64,000 nucleotides of DNA, taken from Streptomyces cadmiisoli. GTDB taxonomy: Bacteria; Actinomycetota; Actinomycetes; Streptomycetales; Streptomycetaceae. Shown here piece by piece: positions 1 through 10,472 of this stretch. Made by a program: the position numbers and the translations under genes. Position 1 is the stretch's first letter, and every line of letters begins with the position of its first letter. Under the pieces are notes generated by a model. It had not been told where the DNA came from, ran no database searches, and saw only the letters and a program-made list of their open reading frames with translations. The DNA lies in contig NZ_CP030073.1 of the NCBI RefSeq assembly GCF_003261055.1, forward strand, positions 3,534,001 to 3,598,000, in the 5' to 3' direction.

Positions 1-35
1 ACCGTGGGTTCCCGCAGGCAAGCAAAGGCCAGAGA

Positions 36-50
36 ATCACTCGAAGTGAT
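36..50. promoter_or_regulatory. Perfect 15-bp palindrome, possible operator
   Basis: ATCACT-CGA-AGTGAT is a perfect inverted repeat with 6-base arms. It lies near the window edge, so the gene it might control is not visible. The outer bases (TCAC..., ...GTGA) resemble BldD-type sites, but the centre does not fit. A regulatory role is inference. Confidence 0.3.
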
Positions 51-58
51 GACTTGTG

Positions 59-93
59 GCGGGGAGGGCTTTGCGCAGGCTCTTTCTCCCCGC
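59..93 (-). terminator. Candidate terminator hairpin downstream of the DUF4190 gene
   Basis: GCGGGGAG (59-66) pairs perfectly with CTCCCCGC (86-93) around a 19-base loop, 34 bases past the stop of the minus-strand gene that ends at 127. There is no clear U-tract, so termination is only a candidate function. Confidence 0.3.
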
Positions 94-126
94 TGCGGAC
101 GCGATCACACCTGCGCGCCCGCGCCG

Positions 127-1311
127 TCACACCTGCGCGTCGGACTCGCCCGTCTCGGCGCCCGGGTCGGGCGGGCTCGTGTCCAGCCCCAGGGCCTTGC
201 GCGCGGTGACGGTGGCCGGACCGTCGTAGAACTCGTACCCGGCGTCGTAGTGCAGGTAGAACGCGACCGGGTCGTCGGCCTCGGCCGCCTTCGACCAGTC
301 GCCGCGGGCCGAGTCGAGCTCCTTCACCAGGTCGGCCAGGGGCTGTTCGGCGACCGCGGGCCAGCCGTGCCCGCGCAGCGCGCCGCTCTGCTCGGCGAGC
401 ACGTCCTCGACCTCGCCCGCCCAGGCGCGGTTCGCCGCCAGGTCCTCGTCGGGGAACGCCTCGGGCTCCGTGTCCAGTACGGCGTCGACGGCGCGGGCCG
501 CCTCCAGGTAGGCGAGTTGGTCCGTGTCGAGGGTGGTGGCGTCGTTGCGCAGGGAACCGGTCAGGACGCCGCGCTCGTCGGTGTTGCCGAAGATGCAGGT
601 GATCTCACGGTCGCCGAGCCGCCAGCTCTGGCGGGTCGGGGTGAGGTAGTACACGTCGACGTCGTCGGGCAGCGCCCAGGCGTCCATCGCGTAAGCGCCG
701 TGCAGGGCGTAGCACTTGTCGTCGGCGACGTCGGTGACGCGGGCGTCGCCCGGGTAGCCGCCGTCGGGCAGGGTGACGGTGCCGAACACCTCACCGTCGT
801 GCTCTCCCTTGCACGGCACGACGTCGAGGTCGTACGTGATGCCCTCCAGGGAACCGCTGGGCGAGTCGAAGCACTCGCCCTTGTCCGGCGAGACGGTCGC
901 GCTCTCCCGCGCGCTCTCCTTGAACCCCTCCCAGAAGGCCGACACCGCGCCCGTGGAGAGCGACAGCACCCACAGCGCCAGGCCCACCGACGACAGCACG
1001 GCCCCGGCGACCGCCATGCCCCTGCCGCGCTCGCCCTTCCGCTTGATCTGCCGCAGCGCGATCAGGCCGAGGACGAGCCCGACGGCCGGCAGGAAGCACA
1101 GGATGCCCAGCACGAGCGCCGCGATGGCGACGCCGTTGACCACCGCCGGCGGCGGGTAGGGGCCCCAGGGCCCGTACTGCTGCGGCCCGTAGGGCCCCGG
1201 GGGCGCGTAAGGCCCCGGAGCGGCGTACGGCAGGCCGGGATCGTGCGGAGCCGGGTACTGACCCTGGGGGCCCTGGGGCCGCTCGGGCCCGGGGGGCGGA
1301 GGGATGGACAC
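127..1311 (-). CDS. DUF4190 domain-containing membrane protein with septum-formation-like C-terminal region
   Basis: A predicted membrane protein of 394 aa. The first 60 residues are rich in Pro, Gly and Tyr (PPGPYGPQQYG-type repeats) and look disordered. Two hydrophobic segments follow (about 60-80 and 95-120) with a basic RQIKRKGERGRG turn between them, the DUF4190 pattern. The rest is an acidic extracytoplasmic domain with Cys pairs (GECFD, VVPCKGEHDGEVFG, DKCYALHG, ITCIFG) typical of actinobacterial septum-formation-type proteins. I chose the GTG at 1311 because AGGAG lies ten bases upstream; an in-frame ATG at 1368 has no better signal. Function unknown; envelope location inferred. Confidence 0.8.
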   Translation of the reverse strand: MSIPPPPGPERPQGPQGQYPAPHDPGLPYAAPGPYAPPGPYGPQQYGPWGPYPPPAVVNGVAIAALVLGILCFLPAVGLVLGLIALRQIKRKGERGRGMAVAGAVLSSVGLALWVLSLSTGAVSAFWEGFKESARESATVSPDKGECFDSPSGSLEGITYDLDVVPCKGEHDGEVFGTVTLPDGGYPGDARVTDVADDKCYALHGAYAMDAWALPDDVDVYYLTPTRQSWRLGDREITCIFGNTDERGVLTGSLRNDATTLDTDQLAYLEAARAVDAVLDTEPEAFPDEDLAANRAWAGEVEDVLAEQSGALRGHGWPAVAEQPLADLVKELDSARGDWSKAAEADDPVAFYLHYDAGYEFYDGPATVTARKALGLDTSPPDPGAETGESDAQV

Positions 1312-1463
1312 GGGTACCGTGCTCCTGATTCGGGCGGAAGTTCGGAACGGTCGTACGACCTGGCGCATGGTAAGCCCCCGCCCTCGGGGCGGGCCGGGCC
1401 GAGGGCCCGGGATCCGTCCCCGAGGGCGAGGGCGTCAGGTGCGCGAAGCCGGTCGCGGGACCG

Positions 1464-3035
<1,572 letters not shown>

Positions 3036-3348
3036 CTGAGGGATCCTCCTCAATCGGTGGTGCGCTGGTGTGGGGGCGACACACGGATGAGCAGGACATG
3101 ACAATCCGACGGGAAGCTCACCGGTGCGTCAGCCGAAAGATTGCGGCTTTCACAGGAATTGCACAAGGGTTCCCGCACGGATGTAACGGGGCTGCCATAC
3201 GGCCGACATGACCTTTCGTCAGGCGGCCCGACGTCGAAGCCCCCACCGGGGTGGGCCCGCACCGGACCGCCGGCCCGGTGCCGCCGGCCACGTACGCGGC
3301 GCGCCCCCGGCCGTCTCGCGGTCGTCTCGCGTCCGGCCCTGGCTGGAT
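3036..3348. other. Intergenic region upstream of the protease
   Basis: About 310 bases between two minus-strand genes. It must hold the protease promoter and the end of the thioesterase transcript. I see no strong hairpin, no recognisable operator and no convincing small ORF. Confidence 0.4.
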
Positions 3349-4110
3349 TTACACGGGGAGCAATGCGGAGATCTGTTCGGTCACCGTGGCAGCCAAGAAC
3401 GAGATCCGGTCATTCAGATAGAAGTGACCGCCCGGATGAGTACGCAGCTCGAATCCGCCTTCCGTGTGCTCGGCCCAGGAACGCACCTCGTCGACGGTGG
3501 CCTTCGGGTCCTCGGTCCCGATGTGCGCGCGCACGGGCGCCGCGAGACGTGAGCCGGGGACATGGCGGTAGCTCTCGGCCGCGCGGTAGTCGTTGCGGAT
3601 GGCCGGAAGGACCATGCTCAGCAGGTCCTCGTCCTCGAACACCTCGGCGTCGGTACCGCTGAGCGCCCGCAGTTCGGCGAGCACGCCCCGGTCGTCGAGC
3701 AGATGGACGGCGTCGCCGCGGTGCCGGGAGGGCGCGCGCCGGCCGGAGACGAACACGGCCAGGGGCACGGTGCCCGACCGCTCCAGCCGAAGGGCGAGTT
3801 CGTAGGCCACCGTCGCGCCCATGCTGTGGCCGAAGATCGCCAACGGCCGGTCGGTCCACCGCAGCACCTCGTCGACCAGCGCGTCGGCAAGGTCGGGCAG
3901 GGAGTCGATCAGCGGTTCGTCCATGCGGTCCTGGCGCCCCGGGTACTGCACCGACAGCACGTCGACGGCGGGCGAAAGAGCCCGGGAGAAGGGAAAGTAG
4001 TACGACGCGGAGCCACCCGCGTGCGGCAGGCACAGCAGCCGCACCGGTGCGTCGGGGGCCGGGTGGTACCGGCGGATCCAGCGGCCGGCGTCGGCCCGGT
4101 TCGCCGTCAC
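3349..4110 (-). CDS. Type II thioesterase (alpha/beta hydrolase)
   Basis: A stand-alone editing thioesterase of 253 aa, of the kind that removes wrong acyl or aminoacyl groups from PKS or NRPS carrier domains. The family landmarks are LLCLPHAGGSASYYFPFS near residue 25, the nucleophile Ser96 in GHSMG, Asp201 (GTEDPKAT) and His229 (HPGGHFYLND). No PKS or NRPS gene is in the window, so its partner is unknown. The GTG at 4110 gives the usual family length. A GTG at 4194 has a good GGGAGG six bases upstream and would add 28 residues of unusual composition, so the start is uncertain. It is divergent from a TetR regulator, which may control it. Confidence 0.88.
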   Translation of the reverse strand: MTANRADAGRWIRRYHPAPDAPVRLLCLPHAGGSASYYFPFSRALSPAVDVLSVQYPGRQDRMDEPLIDSLPDLADALVDEVLRWTDRPLAIFGHSMGATVAYELALRLERSGTVPLAVFVSGRRAPSRHRGDAVHLLDDRGVLAELRALSGTDAEVFEDEDLLSMVLPAIRNDYRAAESYRHVPGSRLAAPVRAHIGTEDPKATVDEVRSWAEHTEGGFELRTHPGGHFYLNDRISFLAATVTEQISALLPV

Positions 4111-4257
4111 GGCGCGGACCCCGAGCCCGACGCCCGCTCCGTCCGCTCCGGCATCCGATCGGCCGTCCGGCACTGCTGCTCGGTCATGAGACACACGTTG
4201 CCTCCCGCGGCATCCGGTGTCAAGCAGCTCCCCGGGTGCCATCGGTGACATGCTGTG

Positions 4258-4263
4258 TACGAT
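4258..4263 (+). promoter_or_regulatory. -10 box TACGAT of a probably leaderless TetR transcript
   Basis: TACGAT lies six bases before the GTG at 4270 of the TetR gene. No Shine-Dalgarno sequence is present, so transcription probably starts at or next to the start codon. No clear -35 box is seen. Confidence 0.35.
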
Positions 4264-4269
4264 GGTGGG

Positions 4270-4893
4270 GTGAGCACCCGCCCCGAAGTGAGTCTGGCCC
4301 AGCGCAAACGTGAGCTGGTCTCCAACGAGCTGACCGACGCGGCGCTCCAGCTCCTGGCCCGGAAGGGGTTCGACGGGGTCACCATCGACGAGATCGCGGC
4401 CGCCGCCGGGGTGTCCAAGCGGACGTTCTTCCGGTACTTCGCGTCCAAGGAGGACGTCGTCGTCCAGTTCCTGGCCGAGGTGGGGACCGGGATCCGCGCC
4501 GAGCTGGCGGGCCGTCCGGCCGAGGAGCCGCCGTCCGTGGCCCTGGGGCACGCCGTCTCGGCCTCCGTGGCCGCCTGCGCCGGCCACTCCGAGCGCGCCC
4601 TGCGCGTGGTCCGGTTGATCCTGGGCACGCCCGCCCTGCTCGCCCGCTTCCTGGAGCGCCAGGCCCACTGGCGTGGCGAACTGGCCGAGGAACTGGCCGA
4701 CCGCCTCGGGCTCGACCGCGCCACCGACCTCTATCCCCACATGGCGGCCGGCATGGCCCTGACCGCCTTCGACACCGTCCTCCAGCGCTGGAGCGACAGC
4801 GACGGCACCGAGGACCCCGCGGCCCTGTCCGACCGCGCCTTCGCGATCATCGCCCCGGCGCTGGACGCGGCCGGCCGGGCGAGCGCCGGATGA
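4270..4893 (+). CDS. TetR family transcriptional regulator
   Basis: A 207-aa repressor-type regulator. The N-terminal helix-turn-helix covers about residues 10-60 (RKRELVSNELTDAALQLL, then GVTIDEIAAAAGVSKRTFFRYFASKE), which is diagnostic of TetR. The C-terminal all-helical ligand domain is not assignable to a known effector. The first possible GTG is at 4255; I prefer GTG 4270 because the TACGAT promoter box overlaps the earlier one. It is divergent from the type II thioesterase, with a short shared promoter region, so control of that gene and of itself is the simplest guess. Confidence 0.88.
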   Translation: MSTRPEVSLAQRKRELVSNELTDAALQLLARKGFDGVTIDEIAAAAGVSKRTFFRYFASKEDVVVQFLAEVGTGIRAELAGRPAEEPPSVALGHAVSASVAACAGHSERALRVVRLILGTPALLARFLERQAHWRGELAEELADRLGLDRATDLYPHMAAGMALTAFDTVLQRWSDSDGTEDPAALSDRAFAIIAPALDAAGRASAG

Positions 4894-4998
4894 GCGGCAC
4901 CGCGGGTTCGGGATGCGGCGGGCGGGCGTGGGCACCTGGCCCTGAACACGGCCGGCGGGCCGACGCGGGCACCCTGCGCTGAACGCGGCCCGAGGATC

Positions 4999-5075
4999 GG
5001 ACGAACGGCCGGGACCCGGACGAACGGCCGGGACCCGGACGAACGGCCGGGACCCGGATCACCGGCCCGGGACCC
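4999..5075. repeat. 19-bp tandem repeat, three perfect copies plus one degenerate
   Basis: GGACGAACGGCCGGGACCC occurs at 4999-5017, 5018-5036 and 5037-5055 without a mismatch, followed by a degenerate copy to 5075. It lies between the convergent TetR and DUF4132 genes. Each unit contains the CGGCCG palindrome and can form small hairpins. Confidence 0.85.
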
Positions 5076-5107
5076 GACCCACCGGCCCCGGGCCCTCGGA
5101 CCACCGT

Positions 5108-7441
5108 TCAGGGGGCTCGGACACCGCGCTCGATCTGCGCGAGGATGCCGCGATCGGTGATGTCGGCGTCTGCGGCGAGCAGGAACGCCTTGCTGAGGAT
5201 CAGCGACAGCCGGTCGTCCTCGAACGGCAGGAACACCTTGCCGCCTGCCGTACGGCGCTCGGGGACGACGCACAGACAGGAACCGTCCGGCTCCATCAGG
5301 ATGTTGGCCGAACCGAGGTGTATCCGGTACGTGCGCAGCTCGCCGCGCACCACGAGGAAACGGCCGTCGAAGGAACACCGGTCGGCGATCCTCAGCCGCG
5401 GCACGATCCGGCGCAGGGCGTCGCGGCGCGTCTGCGCGCTCTCGTTCAGCTCGGCGAAGGAGGCCCGCTCCCAGTACGCGCGCTCGGGGCCCCGGTCCGT
5501 CCACTCCGGGTCGGCGGCGATCGAGGTCACTCCGACGAAGAGGTCCACGTCGCGCATCGCCTCGCTGAACACCAGCGGCGGCACCTCGGCCAGCGGCGCC
5601 TCGCGCCATCCGCCCGCCACCCGCCGGGCGAAGCGCACCTGGTCGGTCGAGGCCAGCTCCTCGTCCCCCGCCCCGTCGGCGCGGGCGTGGAAGAAGCGGG
5701 CCTGCCACCGACCCGCCGCCAGGGTCCGCACCGCGTCGTCGCCGTCCCCGCCGTCCCAGGGCCCGAGCAGACGGCTCGCCCAGCCGCGGGCCCGGAACAG
5801 GGCGAACATCCTGCGGTAGTGCACGAGGTGGGCGGCGAAGCGGTTGGAATGGACACGGGTCTCCTCCTCGGCCGGGGTGAGGAGGTAGATCTCGCGGAAC
5901 GCCTGCTTGAACGGCTGCCGGAGGTGGCGTTCGGTGAGCAGGTCCCGCCAGGCCCGCACGCGGCCGGGATCGGAACGCAGGGGGTGCCACAGCCGTACCC
6001 GGGCGTCGTCCGGCGCGTCGGGCAGGTCCTCGCCGGCCTCGGGCAGCACGGGACGCCACTCGCCCGGTAGGACCTCGATCTCCCAGATCAGCCGCCGCAC
6101 CACGGACCGGGCCAGCGGATGCCCGGCCAGCTCGGTGCGCCACCAGCCGTACGGGTGGACCGCGTCGACCGTGAACCCGCCCTCCAACGCCCGTGCGAGG
6201 GTGAGGAGTTGGACGTCGACCCGTTTCACCAGATCACGCATTTCCTTGACCAGGCCGCCGTGATCGCGGCGGACGGGCGCGGGGACACCGCGCAGCGGAC
6301 GCCCGTCCTTCTCCCAGGTGAGCCCGGCGGTCCCGGCGACCGTGACGACGGCCGCGTAACGCCCGCCCGCCTCCCTGCGCAGGACGCCTTCGCCGTCGAA
6401 GCCGAGCGTCGGAAGCCGTAGCGCCACGTCGGTCCGCTCGGCCAGGGCGGAGTCCAGCTTCTTGAGCATCTTGTCCAGTTGCTTCGGCACCCCGGCGTGC
6501 CGGGCGGTCACCCGCACGGTGCGCACGGCGGTCACCAGTTCCGGCGTGGGGAAGTCCTGCCCGGCGCGGACGAGCTCGTACAGCAGCGCCTGCGACGGCA
6601 GCGTCCTCGCGGCCGTCGGGGCGACGGAGATGCCGGGCAGCAGCCGGCCCAGCAGCTCCGGCAGCCACGGCTCGTCGCGCAGCAGCGCCACCCGCGCGGC
6701 GTGGCCCAGCGCGACGACCTCCCGGTCCGTGAACGCCTTGTCGGCCCGGTACGGAACGGCACCCGACTGGATCGCGTCGGCGCGGTCGGCGGCCGCCCGC
6801 AGCGCGCGCCGGGCGAAGTCGGCGTAGGCGGGTGTGCCCGCGATCTCGCGCCAGGCCTCCTCCAGGGGCGGTGGCGCGTTGAACGACGCGACGCGGTCGG
6901 TATCGGCCAGCAGCGCCCGCTCGGCCGGGGCGAGGCCGGTGATCACGGCGATCTGCTCCAGCGCGATGGGGCCCGCGTCCCGGCCCAGGCGCTCCACGAC
7001 GGCGCGCACGGCCCGGTCGCCCGCGAGGCCCGCCATCGCCAGCAGCGCGTACGGCTGTGCCACCCGGTCCTTGTCCAGCAGGAACTCCGTCATGGCGCGG
7101 GCGGGTGCGGCGACATCGGGCCACGGTCCCGTGCAGCGCGCCAGCGAGCTGACCGCGAGCGCGGCGTCCGTCCAGTCCCGCCGTTCGCTCTGCTCCGCCA
7201 GCGCCTCGAACATCCGGCGGCACGCGTCGGGCGTGTACCGCGGCTGCCGCTCCCGGCCGGCGATCTGGACCAGGTACCGGACGGACGAGGACGGCCGCGC
7301 CGCCTCGCCGGTCACGCGGTACGCCGCGGGGAGAAGGCTGCCGAGCTCGTCGTCGGAGACCTCCGCCAGATCGGCGTGGGCGACCCCGGCCGCGACCGCC
7401 GGGTCGGTGAGCGCGTCCGCCAACCGGGCCGCGAGCCTCAT
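5108..7441 (-). CDS. DUF4132 domain-containing protein
   Basis: A 777-aa cytoplasmic protein of unknown function. The N-terminal two thirds are Ala/Arg/Leu-rich and helical, as in HEAT-like scaffolds. The DUF4132 region is the C-terminal third, with its characteristic runs WRPVLPEAG, RVRLWHPL, LRQPFKQAFREIYLLTPAE, HSNRFAAHLVHYRRMFALFRARGW, and the terminal block YRIHLGSANILMEPDGSCLCVVP. No WGR domain and no catalytic motif are visible. The ATG overlaps the stop of a short upstream ORF (ATGA), suggesting translational coupling. It is not part of a recognisable operon downstream. Confidence 0.85.
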   Translation of the reverse strand: MRLAARLADALTDPAVAAGVAHADLAEVSDDELGSLLPAAYRVTGEAARPSSSVRYLVQIAGRERQPRYTPDACRRMFEALAEQSERRDWTDAALAVSSLARCTGPWPDVAAPARAMTEFLLDKDRVAQPYALLAMAGLAGDRAVRAVVERLGRDAGPIALEQIAVITGLAPAERALLADTDRVASFNAPPPLEEAWREIAGTPAYADFARRALRAAADRADAIQSGAVPYRADKAFTDREVVALGHAARVALLRDEPWLPELLGRLLPGISVAPTAARTLPSQALLYELVRAGQDFPTPELVTAVRTVRVTARHAGVPKQLDKMLKKLDSALAERTDVALRLPTLGFDGEGVLRREAGGRYAAVVTVAGTAGLTWEKDGRPLRGVPAPVRRDHGGLVKEMRDLVKRVDVQLLTLARALEGGFTVDAVHPYGWWRTELAGHPLARSVVRRLIWEIEVLPGEWRPVLPEAGEDLPDAPDDARVRLWHPLRSDPGRVRAWRDLLTERHLRQPFKQAFREIYLLTPAEEETRVHSNRFAAHLVHYRRMFALFRARGWASRLLGPWDGGDGDDAVRTLAAGRWQARFFHARADGAGDEELASTDQVRFARRVAGGWREAPLAEVPPLVFSEAMRDVDLFVGVTSIAADPEWTDRGPERAYWERASFAELNESAQTRRDALRRIVPRLRIADRCSFDGRFLVVRGELRTYRIHLGSANILMEPDGSCLCVVPERRTAGGKVFLPFEDDRLSLILSKAFLLAADADITDRGILAQIERGVRAP

Positions 7442-7536
7442 CGGACCCCCTCCCCGGCCGGACGCCGCCTGCGGACACGGTCGGGCGAGCCCTTCGCACG
7501 GATGTCGCCCACGCGGGCGAGAGCGTCGTAGCGCAT
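7438..7536 (-). CDS. Possible 32-aa ORF coupled to the DUF4132 gene
   Basis: A short reading frame starting MRYDALARVGDIRAKGSP and ending in a basic tail (DRVRRRRPAGEGVR). Its TGA overlaps the ATG of the DUF4132 gene. The sequence reads like real coding sequence at its N-terminus, but there is no good ribosome binding site. It could be a leader peptide, or the displaced N-terminus of a longer DUF4132 protein after a frameshift. I cannot decide between these. Confidence 0.3.
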   Translation of the reverse strand: MRYDALARVGDIRAKGSPDRVRRRRPAGEGVR

Positions 7537-7831
7537 GCGCAGATCATGGCAGCCGGGACTGACAATGCGATCGTCCGAAGGGCGGCCGTGCGCTGACACG
7601 GTGGCGTCGTCAGCACCGGTGCCGGGAGCCCGTTCCGCGGGAGACGGCCGGGTCGCCGAGCCGCAGGCGCCGCGGGCCGCCGGACGCCCCGCCACCCGCA
7701 CCCCGAGCCGCACCCGCGCCCGTTTCCGCGCCCGTTTCCGCGTGCGTCTTCCGCGCCCGCACCGATCCGCCCGGCGCCGCGCTCCCGTCACGGCGCCGGC
7801 ACTCTCCCCGCCCGCGCCCCCTACTGGCTCC
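7537..7831. other. Intergenic region between DUF4132 and the P450
   Basis: Holds Arg/Pro-biased sequence with a small direct repeat CGCGCCCGTTTC (about 7720-7745). I see no gene with a ribosome binding site. It must contain the DUF4132 promoter and the P450 transcript end, but neither is recognisable. Confidence 0.35.
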
Positions 7832-9055
7832 CTACCGGCCCCCGGGCTTGAACGTCACCGGAAGCCGCAGCGGGCCGCGCAGGCCGCCGGGGCGCCAGTT
7901 CAGGTCGGCCGGCGGCACGGCGAGGGCCAGGTCGGGCAGGCGGCGCAGTACCGTGCCGATCGCGATGTGGCCCTCCAGCCGGGCGAGCGGCGCGCCGAGG
8001 CAGTAGTGGATGCCGTGCCCGAACGCGAGATGGCCGTTGTCCCGCCGGGTGACGTCGAGCCGGTCGGGGTCGCTGAACCGGGCCGGATCCCGGTCGGCGA
8101 TCGCGGACGCGATCAGCACCGTCGCGCCCCGGGGCACGCTCACGCCCGCGATCTCGACTTCCTCGCGCGCGAACCGGGCGATGCCGGGGCTGACCGGACC
8201 GTCGTAGCGGAGGAATTCCTCGATCGCGTCGGGCAGCAGCTCGGGGTCGTCCCGCAGCAGCCGGAGCTGGTCGGGGTGGGCGAGGAGCGCGGCGATACCG
8301 CTGCCGATCAGATTGACCGTCGTGATGTACCCCGCCACCAGCAGCAGGAACACCATGGCGATCAGCTCGTCCTCGTTCAGCCGGTGCTCGTCGTCGCGGG
8401 CGCTGATCAGCGCGCTAAGGAGATCGTCCGCGGGCTCGGACCGCCTGATCTCCAGGAGCTTCGTCAGATACGCCCGCATCCGCCGCCACGCCTCGTTCAT
8501 GACGGCCGGGTCCGGGGGCCGCTCCCCGCGCACGAGCAGGTCGTCGGTCCACTGCTGGAACTCGTAGCGGTCGTCCAGCGGGACACCGAGAAGCTCGCTG
8601 ATCACGGTGACCGGCAGGGGCAGCGCGAAGTCCGCGATCAGCTCGGCCCGGCCGGCCGGCACCACCTCGTCGAGCAGCCGGTCGGTGATCTCCTGGACCC
8701 GCGGCCGCAGCTCGGCGATCCTGCGCGCGGTGAACGCCTTGGAGACCAGACGGCGCAGCCGGGTGTGGTCGGGCGGATCGGAGCGCAGCATGTTGCTCAT
8801 CATGGACTCGCGCTCGGTCTCGGGCAGTTGCGCCACCAGCCGGGGGTCCGCGGCGTCCCGGATGTCGCTGCTCAGCCTCGGGTCGGACAGGGCGGCGAGC
8901 CCGTCCTCGTAGCGGGTGACCAGCCAGGCGTCGAGTCCGCCCGCGATGACCGCCCGACGGACCGGTCCGGCCTCGCGCAATTGCCGGTACAACGGAAAGG
9001 GATCCGTCACGAAGGCCGGATCACCGTAGGGGAGCAGGACCGGCTGTTGGCTCAT
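7832..9055 (-). CDS. Cytochrome P450 (CYP107-like)
   Basis: A soluble bacterial P450 of 407 aa. Landmarks: DPPDHTRLRRLVSKAFTARR (about 93-112), the ExxR motif E280-F-L-R283, and the haem loop FGHGIHYCLGAPLARLE with the thiolate Cys352. The I-helix reads AGYITT (241-246), so the usual acidic residue before the conserved Thr is Ile; this affects the proton-relay position. GGGGAGG precedes two adjacent ATGs; I chose the second (9055) for spacing. The gene is divergent from an FAD monooxygenase across about 100 bases. Both look like tailoring enzymes of a secondary metabolite, but no core biosynthetic gene is present. Confidence 0.93.
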   Translation of the reverse strand: MSQQPVLLPYGDPAFVTDPFPLYRQLREAGPVRRAVIAGGLDAWLVTRYEDGLAALSDPRLSSDIRDAADPRLVAQLPETERESMMSNMLRSDPPDHTRLRRLVSKAFTARRIAELRPRVQEITDRLLDEVVPAGRAELIADFALPLPVTVISELLGVPLDDRYEFQQWTDDLLVRGERPPDPAVMNEAWRRMRAYLTKLLEIRRSEPADDLLSALISARDDEHRLNEDELIAMVFLLLVAGYITTVNLIGSGIAALLAHPDQLRLLRDDPELLPDAIEEFLRYDGPVSPGIARFAREEVEIAGVSVPRGATVLIASAIADRDPARFSDPDRLDVTRRDNGHLAFGHGIHYCLGAPLARLEGHIAIGTVLRRLPDLALAVPPADLNWRPGGLRGPLRLPVTFKPGGR

Positions 9056-9158
9056 CATGCCTCCCCGGGCACGTAGCGAATATTTGTGACAGTTTCTGAC
9101 ACTCCAGGGTATATGCACCGATATCACCGTCGGTGGTGTTGCCGGAGGGAGGACCGCG

Positions 9159-10472
9159 ATGGACACGCCGGGCGGGCGGGACGCGACGGGGACGCGGGGC
9201 GCCGAGGACACCGCGGAGGCGGCCGGGCGGACCACGTGCTGTGTGGTGGGCGGCGGCCCGGCGGGCATGGTCCTCGCCCTGCTGCTGGCCCGGTCCGGCG
9301 TGGCGGTGACGGTCCTGGAGAAGCACGGCGACTTCCTGCGCGACTTCCGTGGCGACACCGTCCATCCGACCACCCTGGCGCTGCTGGACGAACTCGGCCT
9401 CGGCGAGCGGTTCGCCCGGCTGCCGCAGCGACGGGTCTCGACGGTGCAGCTGCCGCTCGGCCCCGACCGGTCGCTGGTCACCGTCGGGAACATCGGCGCG
9501 CTGCGCAGCCGGTACAACTACATCGCGATGGTGCCCCAGTGGGACCTGCTCGACCTCCTCGCCGACGAGGCCGCGCGGGAGCCGGCCTTCTCCCTGCGCA
9601 TGAACACCGAGGCGACCTCCTTCCTCGTGGAACGGGGCCGCGTCACCGGCGTGTCCTACCGCACGCCCGACGGCCGTACCGGCGAGCTGCGGGCCACCCT
9701 CACGGTGGCCTGCGACGGCCGGGGGTCCCTGGCCCGCTCGCTGCCCGAACTGGGGCTGCGGGAGTTCCCCTGCCCGATGGACGCCTGGTGGTTCCGGCTG
9801 CCGCGGAGCGAGGGCGACCCGCACGGGCTCGTCGGCGGCGTGGGCGACCGCTTCCTGAGCGCCATGATCGACCGCGGGGACTACTGGCAGTGCGCCGCGC
9901 TGATCCCCAAGGGCGGCGACGCCCGGCTCCGCGCCGCCGGCCTGGACCGGTTCCGGGACAGCTACGCGACCGCCGTCCCGTGGATCGCGGACCGGATGAG
10001 CAGCCTCGGATCGTGGGACGAGGTGAAACTGCTCGACGTACGGCTCGACCGGCTCCGGCGCTGGCACCGGCCGGGCCTGCTGTGCATCGGCGATGCCGCG
10101 CACGCCATGTCGCCGGTCTTCGGCATCGGCATCAACCTCGCGGTCCAGGACGCGGTGGCCGCCGCGCGCCACCTCGTCGGACCGCTCCGCGACGACGCAG
10201 CGGCACTGCCGGCGGCGGTACGCCGCGTCCAGCGCCGCCGCCTGCCCACCACGGCCGCCACCCAGCGCCTCCAGCGGTTCGCGCACACCAACGTCATCGA
10301 ACCGGTCCTGGCGGGCGAGCCGCCGTTCGGCGACCCCAAGCGAGCCGAACGCCTGAGCGAACTGCTCACCACATCACGCCGGCTGAACCGCCTCCCGGCG
10401 TACTTCCTGGCCTACGGCGCCCTACGCGAACGCCCACCCACGACCTCACTCCGCCCTTCGACCCCGGACTGA
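9159..10472 (+). CDS. FAD-dependent aromatic-type monooxygenase (PHBH fold)
   Basis: A group A flavoprotein hydroxylase-like enzyme of 437 aa. It shows the Rossmann motif CCVVGGGPAGMVLALLLARSG at about 26-45, the middle DG motif TVACDGRGSLARSL, and the GD motif GLLCIGDAAHAMSPVFGIGIN that binds the FAD ribityl chain. Substrate unknown. The first 23 residues are extra and probably disordered. GGAGGGAGG lies seven bases before the ATG. The gene is divergent from the P450 and the pair may share control; the spacer has TGACA twice five bases apart (about 9088-9103). Confidence 0.88.
   Translation: MDTPGGRDATGTRGAEDTAEAAGRTTCCVVGGGPAGMVLALLLARSGVAVTVLEKHGDFLRDFRGDTVHPTTLALLDELGLGERFARLPQRRVSTVQLPLGPDRSLVTVGNIGALRSRYNYIAMVPQWDLLDLLADEAAREPAFSLRMNTEATSFLVERGRVTGVSYRTPDGRTGELRATLTVACDGRGSLARSLPELGLREFPCPMDAWWFRLPRSEGDPHGLVGGVGDRFLSAMIDRGDYWQCAALIPKGGDARLRAAGLDRFRDSYATAVPWIADRMSSLGSWDEVKLLDVRLDRLRRWHRPGLLCIGDAAHAMSPVFGIGINLAVQDAVAAARHLVGPLRDDAAALPAAVRRVQRRRLPTTAATQRLQRFAHTNVIEPVLAGEPPFGDPKRAERLSELLTTSRRLNRLPAYFLAYGALRERPPTTSLRPSTPD

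Noticed and set aside
9041..9158. Clear operator between the P450 and the FAD monooxygenase
   Set aside because: TGACA occurs twice, but no clean palindrome or promoter pair could be fixed.
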